From positions 1 through 56,766 of the forward strand of contig JARBJD010000415.1 of NCBI GenBank assembly GCA_033064195.1: a DNA stretch of 56,766 nucleotides. The letters are read 5' to 3'. Every line of letters starts with the position of its first letter. The first letter of the stretch is position 1. The notes below the pieces were generated by a model. It was given only the letters and a program-made list of their open reading frames with translations, was not told where the DNA came from and made no database searches. Of the stretch, positions 23,640-32,882 are shown piece by piece. A program made the translations under genes and the position numbers. Source of the stretch: Blattamonas nauphoetae. Its lineage: Eukaryota > Preaxostyla > Oxymonadida.

Positions 23640-24190
23640 TGTCATGTTCGCTCGTCACAGTCGACTTCATCAGTCTTGTTCGCTCTTCACAGTCGACTTC
23701 ATCAGTCTTGTTCGCTCTTCACAGTCGACTTCGACTGTCTTGTTTGCTCTTCACAGTCGACTTCGTCTGTCTTGTTCGCTCTTCACAGTCGACTTCGTCT
23801 GTCTTGTTCGCTCTTCACAGTCGACTTCGTCTGTCTTGTTCGCTCTTCACAGTCGATTTCGACTGTCTTGTTCGCTCTTCACTGTCGACTTCGACTGTCT
23901 TGTTCGCTCTTCACAGTCGACTTCTTCTGTCTTGTCCGCTCTTCACAGTCGACTTCGACTGTCTTGTTCGCTCTTCACAGGCGACTTCGACTGTCTTGTC
24001 CGCTCTTCACAGTCGACTTCGACTGTCTTGTTCGCTCTTCACAGGCGACTTCGACTGTCTTGTCCGCTCTTCACAGTCGACTTCGACTGTCTTGTCCGCT
24101 CTTCACAGTCGACTTCGACTGTCTTGTTCGCTCTTCACAGTCGACTTCATCTGTCTTGTTCGCTCTTCACAGTCGACTGCATCTGTTATG
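23640..24190. repeat. 32-bp minisatellite
   Basis: About 17 tandem copies of a 32-bp unit (TTCGCTCTTCACAGTCGACT then TCGACTGTCTTG), each with an internal AGTCGACT palindrome. Variants differ mainly in TCGACT/TCATCT/TCGTCT and TTCGCT/TCCGCT. A 32-bp unit shifts frame at each copy; all three plus frames happen to be open and give three overlapping 250-codon frames, which are not genes. Confidence 0.9.
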
Positions 24191-24204
24191 TTCGCTCGCC
24201 TCAA

Positions 24205-26616
24205 TCAACTCTTTCCTTCCATTTCGCTCCTTTGTGCCGACTTTTCATCCTTTCGCCATTCTCTTCCAACGCTTTTTTTCCGACTCACTTCGAGTTCACT
24301 CTCTTCGAAATCCTCAGTCAAGTTGATAAGCTTTGCTACTCTTAATTCCCGTCTCCGGTCACTTCTCAATTTGCGTTTGGAATCACAATCATCATACACA
24401 ATTCTTGTCTGACCCCTTCCTGCAAGCATTGTCGATTGTCTTACACGGATGGCCAACGCACTCTCATGGTCTTGGTTCGACTGACAGCTAGTTGACTTCG
24501 ATCTTTTGACAGGACAGATCTCCGAATAGACATGGGGCAGTTTTCCTTCAATGCTTTCAATTTCATGTGCAACACTTTCTGCAAATCCAGAGGACACTTG
24601 GGTTTTGACAGTTGAAATGGATGTGTCCTGGAGTCTTGTTTGTGATGTATCGTTTCGCTTCGACCACAGGCTGACTGTTTTGGGCTCGAACGAAGCTGAT
24701 GTCTGTGACGTGTACAGAAGTCCATTGATGACTTCAAATTTGAGGCTTGCCTTGATTCCCTTAATGGTCAAATTGCACGGGTCGATACATTCTTGTGCGC
24801 GGTCATACCTGGAATGATGAAAAGAATGAAAGAGCATACTCCAGGACATAGTGGTGTCTGAGATGTTCTGGTTTTTGTTCGTCGAGTCTTAGAGTGTTCT
24901 GACGGAAAAAGCTGAGTAAATCTGAGAACGAAGAGAGTCCCATTTTGGGGATGTTTTGTTTCAGCATCTGAGACAGCACCCCAAAGAGGCTGTCCACCTC
25001 ATTTTTCCCGTGTGCAGTCTCAAAATAGTTCACCACCACAGTCAATTGTGTCCCTGCCTGTTCCAATCTTCGTCGTGGAAACAAAACGGTTAAAGCATGG
25101 ATAGTCTCACTGCATTTGAAATTAGATCCGCCGTCTGCCCAAAATTGAACCGAGTTGATGTCTTTCATAGACGGATGCCAGAATACTGTTCGAAGCGCGC
25201 ATATCACATCAAAGCTTTGCTTGTTATTATTTGCACTGAGAAAAGTAAAAAAAAGCTTGTTTCGTTTTCCATCCCCGTCGCAGAGATGTACAACCACACC
25301 AAACACAATGACTGGATGTCGCTGGAAAAATGAATGATTCCGCTGCCTTCTTGAAAGAGGAAGAAATAGATTCTGCTTGTAGTCCGCAATGACGACAGCT
25401 TGTTTGTTTTGAAGTGACGCTTTGTGTTTGTTGTGTAGCCTTCGTTGTGTATGGTATTTGTGGACGTGATAGTTCCATTCTTCAAGTAGTTTTTCATCTT
25501 CTGCCAACTGCTCGGGGGTTTTTTCTGTTCCTTTTCTGTCGTCAAATTGAATAGTTTCTGCCGTCTCACATAAATCGCACAAGTCAGTTCTGTTCCGAGG
25601 CTGGGAAAGTGTTGTGGTGTGATTGTAGAAGAAAGTTTTTGAGATCAATCCTGGAAATTGGAGGTTGAACTGCTTGAACAGAGAATACCGAGTCTCGAAA
25701 ATTAGCCGATGAAATTCGAATAGTTGGAACTCACCGATGAGAGAGGTGTTCTCGTCGTCATCGGTGATCGAAAAGTTGAATGGGAAGGGAAACGAACGAA
25801 GTTTTTGTAGGATTGTCTGTCCTTCCAGAGAATCAACGAAAACCCATTTCCGTTGTGGTTGGGGCATAGTGTCTGAAGCCATGGTTCCATCACTTTCCTC
25901 TGGATCATACTCTGAATCATCTGAAGTCATCCAAATGTGTTGGGATTTATGTTTTCGATTTGGAATAGTGTGATTTTGATTTGATTGAAATTGAGGAGTG
26001 ACTTGTGATTGAATTGAATGAAATGAACTCGCTGCCTCTGATAGATAGTCAGATGTTGGTAGAGTGTCTCCAATTGACTCTGATAGGTCATGAAACGTGA
26101 AAGACGATATACCTTCGATAAAACACAGATCATTCACATCATTTTCGGACAATAGTGAATTCATCGAAGATGATTCAAGTTTCACTAGAATACATGAGAA
26201 AAAGAAAGACAATACACTGCCGAGTTTGATTCAGAGATGAAGGCGTGGAATTTTCGTACAGAAAAGCATACAGAACCTTCATTCCAAATATCGTGGGCCT
26301 TTTTTGTGAGGAAGCAATTTGTGGTGTTGTACGGTGTCGGATCAAAGTGAAGTGTCTTCGCGCGATGTTTGGCCCAATTGTATTGACCTCTGGACATAAT
26401 CGATGGACAGTACTGGTTTAAGCGATGATATGGAATGGCCGAGGCAATCGCAGCTCTGAGTCCAATGACATCGTTTGACGATAAGGTCTTTTGATACGTG
26501 AGGAGATTTAAAAGAAGAGAATGTAGTTCGATGTTGCTCTCACAATCTGAATACTTGTAGACACACTGATCCATTTCGGTGACTTGAACTCGCAAACGAA
26601 AACAACGAGAAACCAA
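24205..26616 (-). CDS. DDE-type transposase (probably Sola), with introns
   Basis: Three consecutive minus-strand frames: 26616-26185 (likely start at the ATG of MDQCVYKYSDCESN, codon 15), 26212-24803, and 24849-24205. The central frame has a zinc-like CDLCETAE pair, then VVIADYKQNLFLP, FWADGGSNFKCSETIHAL and ETAHGKNEVDSLFG, spaced like the three acidic residues of a DDD transposase. The last frame is joined by a 31-nt GT...AG candidate intron (24839-24809), which restores reading as HHYVLEYDRAQECIDP. The first junction, near 26276-26185, is less clear: several GT/AG pairs exist and only a non-consensus donor GTTCTG keeps the frame. The C-terminus is very basic. Such enzymes cut and rejoin the transposon ends in the nucleus. 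It may still be active, or carry one frameshift at the first junction. Confidence 0.55.
24809..24839 (-). other. Candidate 31-nt intron in the transposase
   Basis: On the minus strand GTATGC opens and TTCATCATTCCAG closes a 31-nt pyrimidine-rich segment; removing it joins CTG GA to G TAT GAC and keeps the reading frame. Alternatively this is a frameshifting insertion. Confidence 0.4.
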
Positions 26617-26941
26617 ACTGGGATATTATGGGTTGATCAACTCAAAATCTGTTCTGTCGAAGAGATAAGGATTTGCCCCAACATAATGCTTAATTGAATT
26701 GAAATCCTTCATTTGATGAAAAAAAATGAGGGTGTATATTCTGTACAAAACTAGCTCAAGTACAATCAGCTATGATACCGAAATGCCGGATAATACTTGT
26801 TTTCTTGCATTTTGGTGGATACCTTTTTTTGGGTTCTAATTCAATTATTTAGTCAAAAAAGAGACCTCATTTAGTGCACTTAAATCTAAAGGGTTTTTTT
26901 CATTCATTGACAAAACAAACGTTAATTTTTTTATTATCTGA

Positions 26942-26960
26942 TTTTTTTATTTTGTATTAA
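26942..26960 (+). promoter_or_regulatory. Polinton start motif, repeat-encoded gene
   Basis: TTTTTTATTTTGTATTAA directly before the ATG at 26961; fits the shared pattern TTTTTTATTTTTNTATAA-ATG. Confidence 0.6.
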
Positions 26961-27578
26961 ATGACGAATCAGCTTACACCAAACAAACTTAACGAGACTC
27001 TAAAGAATGAAAAATTAATACTAATCACCGAACCAGTTCTGAATCGTTCTGGAACCTCATATTTGGCACATGGTACTTTCGATTACGCAAGTGAAGATAA
27101 ACCTGATGAGATTTATCGAGTTTACATTCCTGCTTTCATTAAAGGAGCAAGACCACATCTGAATCCAAACATGTATCACAGATTCGATAACTGTTGCAAT
27201 AAAGAAAAATTCATTGAGTCACTACACAGTGAGAATTGTGAACTCGTTGGTGAATACAAAACATCAGAGTCAGTAGTGAAATATCTTCATGAAGGAGTTG
27301 AATGGAGAATCAAACCATCACAATGGATGAAAGGAGTCAGAACACACAAGATGAAGCGTAAGCATTACACTCAATCTTTTGTTGAAAACGAACTGAGAAA
27401 GCATAATTGTGAACTCATTGATGAGTACAAGAAAGTACACATTCCTTTTCACTATCGAGTGATTGGTGATGATAAAGTATACAAAGCGAGACTTGACGAA
27501 TGGTTCAGAGCAAAGAGAAAACCTCACTTGAGAGGAAAGACAGAGAAGAACTCCATCGATGATTCTCCAAATGAATAA
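26961..27578 (+). CDS. Unknown 205-residue protein encoded in the Polinton terminal repeat (left copy)
   Basis: The start is set by the AT-rich motif that ends at the ATG. The protein has an internal duplication: FIESLHSENCELVGEYK in the first half and FVENELRKHNCELIDEYK in the second, each followed by a short aromatic strand (VEWRIKPSQW, FHYRVIGDDKVYKARLDEW). The second half is strongly basic (KMKRKHYTQS, RAKRKPHLRGK), so nucleic-acid binding at the element ends is possible, but this is inference and I do not recognise the family. Position in the repeat means two copies per element; the other is at 52500-53116 on the opposite strand. Confidence 0.7.
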   Translation: MTNQLTPNKLNETLKNEKLILITEPVLNRSGTSYLAHGTFDYASEDKPDEIYRVYIPAFIKGARPHLNPNMYHRFDNCCNKEKFIESLHSENCELVGEYKTSESVVKYLHEGVEWRIKPSQWMKGVRTHKMKRKHYTQSFVENELRKHNCELIDEYKKVHIPFHYRVIGDDKVYKARLDEWFRAKRKPHLRGKTEKNSIDDSPNE

Positions 27579-27939
27579 TGACGAATAGATTATTTTTCTA
27601 CTCATTGATTATTCCGGACTAATGACTATGCTCGTGTCACTGTGTCAACGGGTGTCAATGGGTCAAAATTTGATTTTCATTTTTGAAAAGTCCACCACTT
27701 GATGAAGTAACTCCATAGAGAATAAAAAAAATGAATTTTTAAAAATTGACCGTTATTTTTGTGACCACCCAAAATTGTACCAACAAGGTCAATATCGATA
27801 CGGCAAGTTCATTTATCATGTTTCTAGAGTGATCTGACAACATTATCTGGACTTATCGGAATTTTCAAAATTAAGGCCGATTTATTTTTTTCGGATTTTT
27901 TATTTCGCATATGAAGAGTAGGTCCAAAATGTTCAAGTG

Positions 27940-28210
27940 TGAGACCTCGACGTAATTTCCCTTGATGCTTAGGCAAAATGGTGCCCTTGTGATTAATGCG
28001 TAGAACTACTTGGAGGTTGTGTTGGAGACGGTCGAACTTTCGAGTTTGGCTCCGGGGTTCATGTTGGCTTCACTTAGATGTGACCGTAAATCATGCCCAC
28101 CCAATGCTTATTCCTTCAAGGACTTCGCCAGTGTTAGTCATTAAGTAGGATCACGATAGAATGATCCCCAAAGGAGTATCGGGTTGTCTCGAAGAGACTT
28201 CGAACCTCAC
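27940..28210. other. GC-richer non-coding block with hairpins in the Polinton repeat
   Basis: Within very AT-rich surroundings, about 270 bp have mixed composition, no long open frame, and two adjacent perfect hairpins: GTCTC-GAA-GAGAC (about 28175-28187) and CTCAC-AAG-GTGAG (about 28196-28208). The block is conserved in the other arm (about 45670-45940, inverted). It could be a structured RNA or a replication/packaging signal; the function is unknown. Confidence 0.4.
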
Positions 28211-28384
28211 AAGGTGAGAGTCTTATGGAAACTTACACGAACGAAAAATGGAACTAAACTTCACATATTTTTGTTTTTCATCAATGTCAACATAAGTAAA
28301 GTCACAATTATGTCTTCAGAAAAAAACTTGGAGAAATAAAAATTTGTACAGTTTTGGAGCTCATCAAGAATAATCACTTAACTT

Positions 28385-28417
28385 TTTTTTATTTTTGGAT
28401 TTTTTAATTCGACTAAA
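28385..28417 (+). promoter_or_regulatory. Polinton start motif, polymerase gene
   Basis: TTTTTTTTATTTTTGG, then TTTTTTAATTCGACTAAA up to the ATG at 28418; same architecture as the other starts but longer. Confidence 0.5.
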
Positions 28418-31400
28418 ATGGAATCTCCTCTAAAAGTTGTACTAAATTACATCACCAAAATAAAACAACTATTTCCGAACACCACGTTTGACTTCAAGGA
28501 TAAACATGGATCTGATCGACACTAGAATCCCGAGAGTAAAAACTACAAACATCAAAGATCATATCTCCTGTCAATGCTCAAGAATCCACAAGTTCACTTC
28601 GAAGGACCAACAAAACATATTGGTGATAGTGATATCGAGAGTTACATACAACAAATTGAACAACAAAGAGAACAACAAGCGATTCACAAACAGAATGAAC
28701 AGAACAACAATGCAATGATGAATGAAGAGGATCACAATATCATCATCATCGATATGAAAGCTCATCCAAGAATTAACGAAACTGAACTGAGAAGACAAGC
28801 GTTCAAGATCACAAGAAAACTAAAGTCAATTGAAGAGAAGCTAATGGATCATTGGATGAAGAATCTGTTGATCATTCAAAAGAAAAACGAACGAATGGAA
28901 TCAAAGGAAGTGAAGTCATTCAATGGTTTTAACGAATGTATCTTACTTGCTGAACCACGAAACAAAATGCATTCAATTCGTGTTCACAGAGCGCACGAAG
29001 AAAGTTCAAAAAGAATGAGATCGAAAAAGAAACTACCAATGGAAAACCATATCAGTTGTACTTCCACAATCATCTGAAGAACGTTGAGGAAATTACCACA
29101 TTCATAAAGTCAGTGTATGAAAAAGAGAAGGATCATCCATTCAAGATCAGTATTGACTTTGGAAAGATCGTTGAGAGAAAAGATGGTAATGAGACTACAT
29201 ACAACGACTTCAGACCAGAATTGGAGAACTCATCAAAGAGTTTCCCAACAGTAATTCGTCATGAGGCAGATGTCGCTGAGTATTCGAAATATGCAATCAA
29301 TCTGATCAAGGAATCACAAGAGAGAACACTGATGGATACCAAGTCAATGTTCATTGCTTTCCATTCTCTTTTGGTTGCTGTTTACAGATTTCCAGTTGCA
29401 GGAAAAGCAAATGCTTTACTCACCATCCACATGAAGACACACAATATTAAATACGTTGATTCTCCATACAATATCTGTTTCTTTCAAGCTGTTTCTCACA
29501 AAACACTTCCAGATACACCAGAGCATAAAATACCACTGTGTACTAGAAATGCTGAAGCTCATAGACTGTTCGCCAAATGCAAGAATCTTATCAATCCCAC
29601 TCAAAAACAATTAATTGAACACTTGAAAAACTATCCTGGATTTGATATTGCATCTGACATGGAAGAAACAATGAAGATCCTAAATATCACAGTACACATT
29701 TATGAATACGATGAGGATAATAAAAAGTACTTCCTCAGTCAATCATATGTCAACGAAAATGATGATGCTCTGGTTGTCCCTATTCTCATGGTCTCACTAA
29801 CTGCAACGATGGTCCATGTGATGTTCATTGCTGATCCTGAAAAACTCACTGGATATAAACTCTGTCCATATTGTCAATCAAGAGGATTCCAAGTGAAGAA
29901 TACAAACTACAGCAGAGACTATGAGAAACATATTGCTGAGTGTAAGGATCTTGATGGAAAACATGTGAAGAAGATCCAACTCGATCGAACACCAAGACCA
30001 TACGTTCCACATATCCTCAACAATCGAACATTTGAATTTCTGATGGCACACAAGAGACAAAACGAGTTCAAACCAACGCAATTCTACATCACCTACGATT
30101 TCGAAACAATGGAAGATCTCATTCTTGACAACTTATTCTCTGATGACAACACACAATTAATCTCACACTTGAAGCCTCTCTCTGTTGCATCAGCAATCAA
30201 AACAAAATCAGGAGTGAAGTTAATATACTTTGATCTTCGAGATGGAAAAGACTTTGTGAAGCAGTGGATAAGAGAACTCTTCAAATATGCAGAAACAGTT
30301 CGAGAGGACAACTACTATGATGACCCAGAAATTCCCTCACAGAATGAAGTCAGTGTCATTGGATTCAATAGCTCCAGATTTGACATCAATCTTATCTTTC
30401 GTGATCTGGTTGATCAGGACTGGAAAGTGGTGAGCTTCCTTGGATCCACAACGATGTATAAGCAAGTATTGATCAGACACGAGAAGACACAACAGGTTCT
30501 TCGGTTCATTGATATGATGTCATACACTGGACCAATGACTTTGGATAATGCAGTAAAGGCTTTTGGAGGTAAAACGAATCTTCAGAAATCATTCTTTGCT
30601 TACGAATCATTTGATTCATCTGACTACGACACAGTACTGAGCAAACAAGAACCTTTCTCCAAATATGAATTCTATTCCAGTCTCAACAACAGTGAAATGT
30701 CCGACAGTGATTATAAATTATATCTTGATGATTGGAACAAGCAAGGATTCAAGAACCGTTGGGAATACCTCAAATTCTACAACATCAGAGACGTCGAATG
30801 TATGATTGCACCATTGGACAATCTAATTGCTCTGAACTTCCAATACAAAGTGGATATGTTGCACAATCTCTCATAGTCAGCGAATGCTTCAGCAATCAAA
30901 TATGCGTGTGCCTACAAAGACTTTGATATCGACGATGATTTCAATGGAGTGGATCAATCTGGAGAAATAAAAATCACCAAGCAATACTGGAAGTACAAGG
31001 TTGCATCGTGCATCTATCAAGACCAGAAAGCTCATCGCAGTACTGATAAAAATGTCACTGAAGCAGACTACGACTGGTTTGTTCAACAGTGCAAGAGAGT
31101 GTGCTACATCTGCAAGAGTCACTTCTCACAAGCAGTTCGACCAACGTTGGACAGAATCGACAATTCGAAAGGACATTCAAAAGAGAACGTCAAGATCTGC
31201 TGTGACTACTGCAACACTTACAAGTCAGACAAAGATGAACATCTCACTCGATTGAGAATTCAATTGAAGAAGTATTGCATCTGGAAATCATTTCCTATGA
31301 ATCTGACACATGAGCAAACATATCACAAACTGAGAGCAGCAGTTACTGGTGGATTGTCTAATGTTCAACACCGACAGAATATCAAAGACGTGACTCCAAT

Positions 31401-32859
31401 CAATCACTTCACTTACGAAGACGGAAAAGTCAAATCAATAGATACAGAACATACTATGACTCATGTCTGTGGTGTTGATTTTAATTCGCTCTACCCAAGT
31501 GCTTTCTCATCGATCAAGAACAAGAACAATCCATACACGAAACACAGAATGTACATGCCAGGACGATGCTTATTCACCGCAACAGGAGATAAAGAATGTC
31601 GCAAGATCATTGAAGACAAGAATCAGAAGACATTATTTGTTGCTGAATTGAAAGGACACATCGATGAGCAGTTCATCAATGAATTCATAAACTTCCCACC
31701 AATCTTCAGAAACATTATGGTTAACACAACAGAAGAGAACATTGGAGAGAAGACATATTCACTGATGAAGAAGCATGGATTGAAGACTGATGACAAACAA
31801 CGGAAGCTGACCCAACTCTTGAGCACTCACGATCAGTATATGTTCTTCTCGACATACTATTTGTGGTTCCTTATTGATTACTGCCACTTCATTGTGGAAG
31901 AAGTCCGGAGTGTGATGGTATTCTCCAGACACGCTGGATTTGAACCATTCGTGACCTCATTCATGAATGATCGAATTGAAGCAATGAAGGTTGGAAACAA
32001 GGGAAAGGAACAATTCTGTAAGACCAACTTGAATGGAAGTTATGGATACGATGGAATGAACACTGAGAAGTACAACTCGATCACAATCTGCAATGAGAAG
32101 AGAACATACTTGAAGCAAATGATGAAGGGATTTGTGGCAACTAGAGAGATCAATGAGGACAACTACATTGTGATTGAAGACAGAGAGAAAGCATCATGCA
32201 AGACATGTCTGCAAGAAGCAGTATTCACACTCGACAATGCCAAGTTCTGGTATCTGAATTTCATTTATAACTTCATGTACAAATGCCTAGACATGAACAA
32301 GATCCATTTCTGTGAAGGAGATACCGACTCTGCATACTGGGCAATTAGTGGAGATCCGAATGCTGGAATCCATCAACAGTTTGAACACGTGATTGCTGAC
32401 AAGGATTTCTATGATGCACACAAATACGAATGGTTTCCCAATCCTGAAAAAGGAGTTGATGATGAGAAGAAGCTGTTGGGATTAGCAATTGAGAAGGAGG
32501 GTGAACAGATGATCTGTCTTGCACCCAAGTGTTACTCTCTCGATGAGAAATGTAAAATCAAAGGAGTGTCATTGAAGAAAACAAATATCACAAGTGACGA
32601 CTATGTGAAGTGTCTTAATGGAGAGAAAACTGTGACTACAACATTGAACTTCACCGTAAAACGGTTCAAGCATCAGAATGATGCGTTCCAGACGAAAAGA
32701 ATCATCAGCGAAGACAACACTAATGGATTTGAGATCGCTAAAATACAACAGCAGAAACTCAGTCTCAGTGGAATTCATCTTAAGGCAATCGTACTGGAAA
32801 ATGAATCGTGTCCTCCATTCATTCATGGACTGAAAGCAACTGATTATCAAATAGAATAA
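28418..32859 (+). pseudogene. Polinton protein-primed family B DNA polymerase region (broken)
   Basis: A long reading region with the parts of a protein-primed family B polymerase in order. The N-terminal part is Glu/Gln-rich (QQIEQQREQQ) and of unknown role. Then a YRFPVAGKANALL-type region, a cysteine-rich CPYCQSRGF segment, the 3'-5' exonuclease with YDFETME and GFNSSRFDINLI, an HNH-like insert, and the palm with DFNSLYPSAFSS, KTNLNGSYGYDG and EGDTDSAYW, which are the A, B and C motifs of the polymerase active site. In intact relatives the enzyme copies the linear element from protein-primed ends. The region is broken in a few places and is treated as a fossil. It is preceded by the shared AT-rich start motif and followed after 23 bp by the integrase gene. 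Confidence 0.85.
31102..31215 (+). other. HNH-like zinc motif inside the polymerase region
   Basis: Reads CYICKSHF, then PTLDRIDNSKGHSKENVKIC and CDYCN: two CxxC pairs around an LDRID...N core, the layout of HNH/treble-clef endonuclease domains. It lies between the exonuclease and palm motifs. Nuclease activity is not shown. Confidence 0.6.
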
Positions 32860-32865
32860 TATCAA

Positions 32866-32882
32866 ACTTTATTTTTGTATAA
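32866..32882 (+). promoter_or_regulatory. Polinton start motif, integrase gene
   Basis: CTTTATTTTTGTATAA immediately before the ATG at 32883, placed in the 23-bp gap after the polymerase region. Confidence 0.6.

Larger units (their letters stand above)
24205..26757 (-). mobile_element. Sola-like DNA transposon (right end abuts the Polinton tip)
   Basis: A minus-strand transposase gene is followed, beyond its 5' end, by a terminal sequence finishing TTCTGTACAAAACTAGCTC at 26757. The last 110 bp (GATAAGG.TTTGCCCCAA, TGATCAACT, TGTACAAAACTAGCTC) match the end of the separate insertion at 46149-52340, so this is the transposon boundary. Read inward the tip is GAGCTAGTTTTGTACAG. GRG tips and 4-bp duplications are, to my knowledge, traits of the Sola superfamily. 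The distal end, beyond the 3' end of the transposase, was not found and may be lost near the 32-bp minisatellite. The four bases next to the tip are AAGT. Confidence 0.55.
26759..28281 (+). repeat. Polinton left terminal inverted repeat
   Basis: Matches, in inverted orientation, 52341-53314 (outer part) and 45602-46148 (inner part). The inner limit is TTTTTCAT at 28281, paired with 45602. The repeat carries one gene (26961-27578), a non-coding AT-rich stretch and a GC-richer block near 27940-28210. Confidence 0.9.

Noticed and set aside
23545-24412. Three overlapping plus-strand frames of 245-266 codons
   Set aside because: They are the three frames of one 32-bp tandem array without stop codons; each repeats the same short peptide pattern (SRLRLSCSLFTVDF and similar). 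No gene signal.
24803-26212. Transposase as an extra Polinton gene
   Set aside because: It lies outside the AG...CT tips of the Polinton, lacks the shared start motif, and its own transposon end falls at 26757, next to but not within the Polinton.
26720-26760. 6-bp target duplication of the Polinton
   Set aside because: The bases outside the two tips (AGCTCA on the left, TTAAAA on the right) do not match; the left side is transposon sequence.
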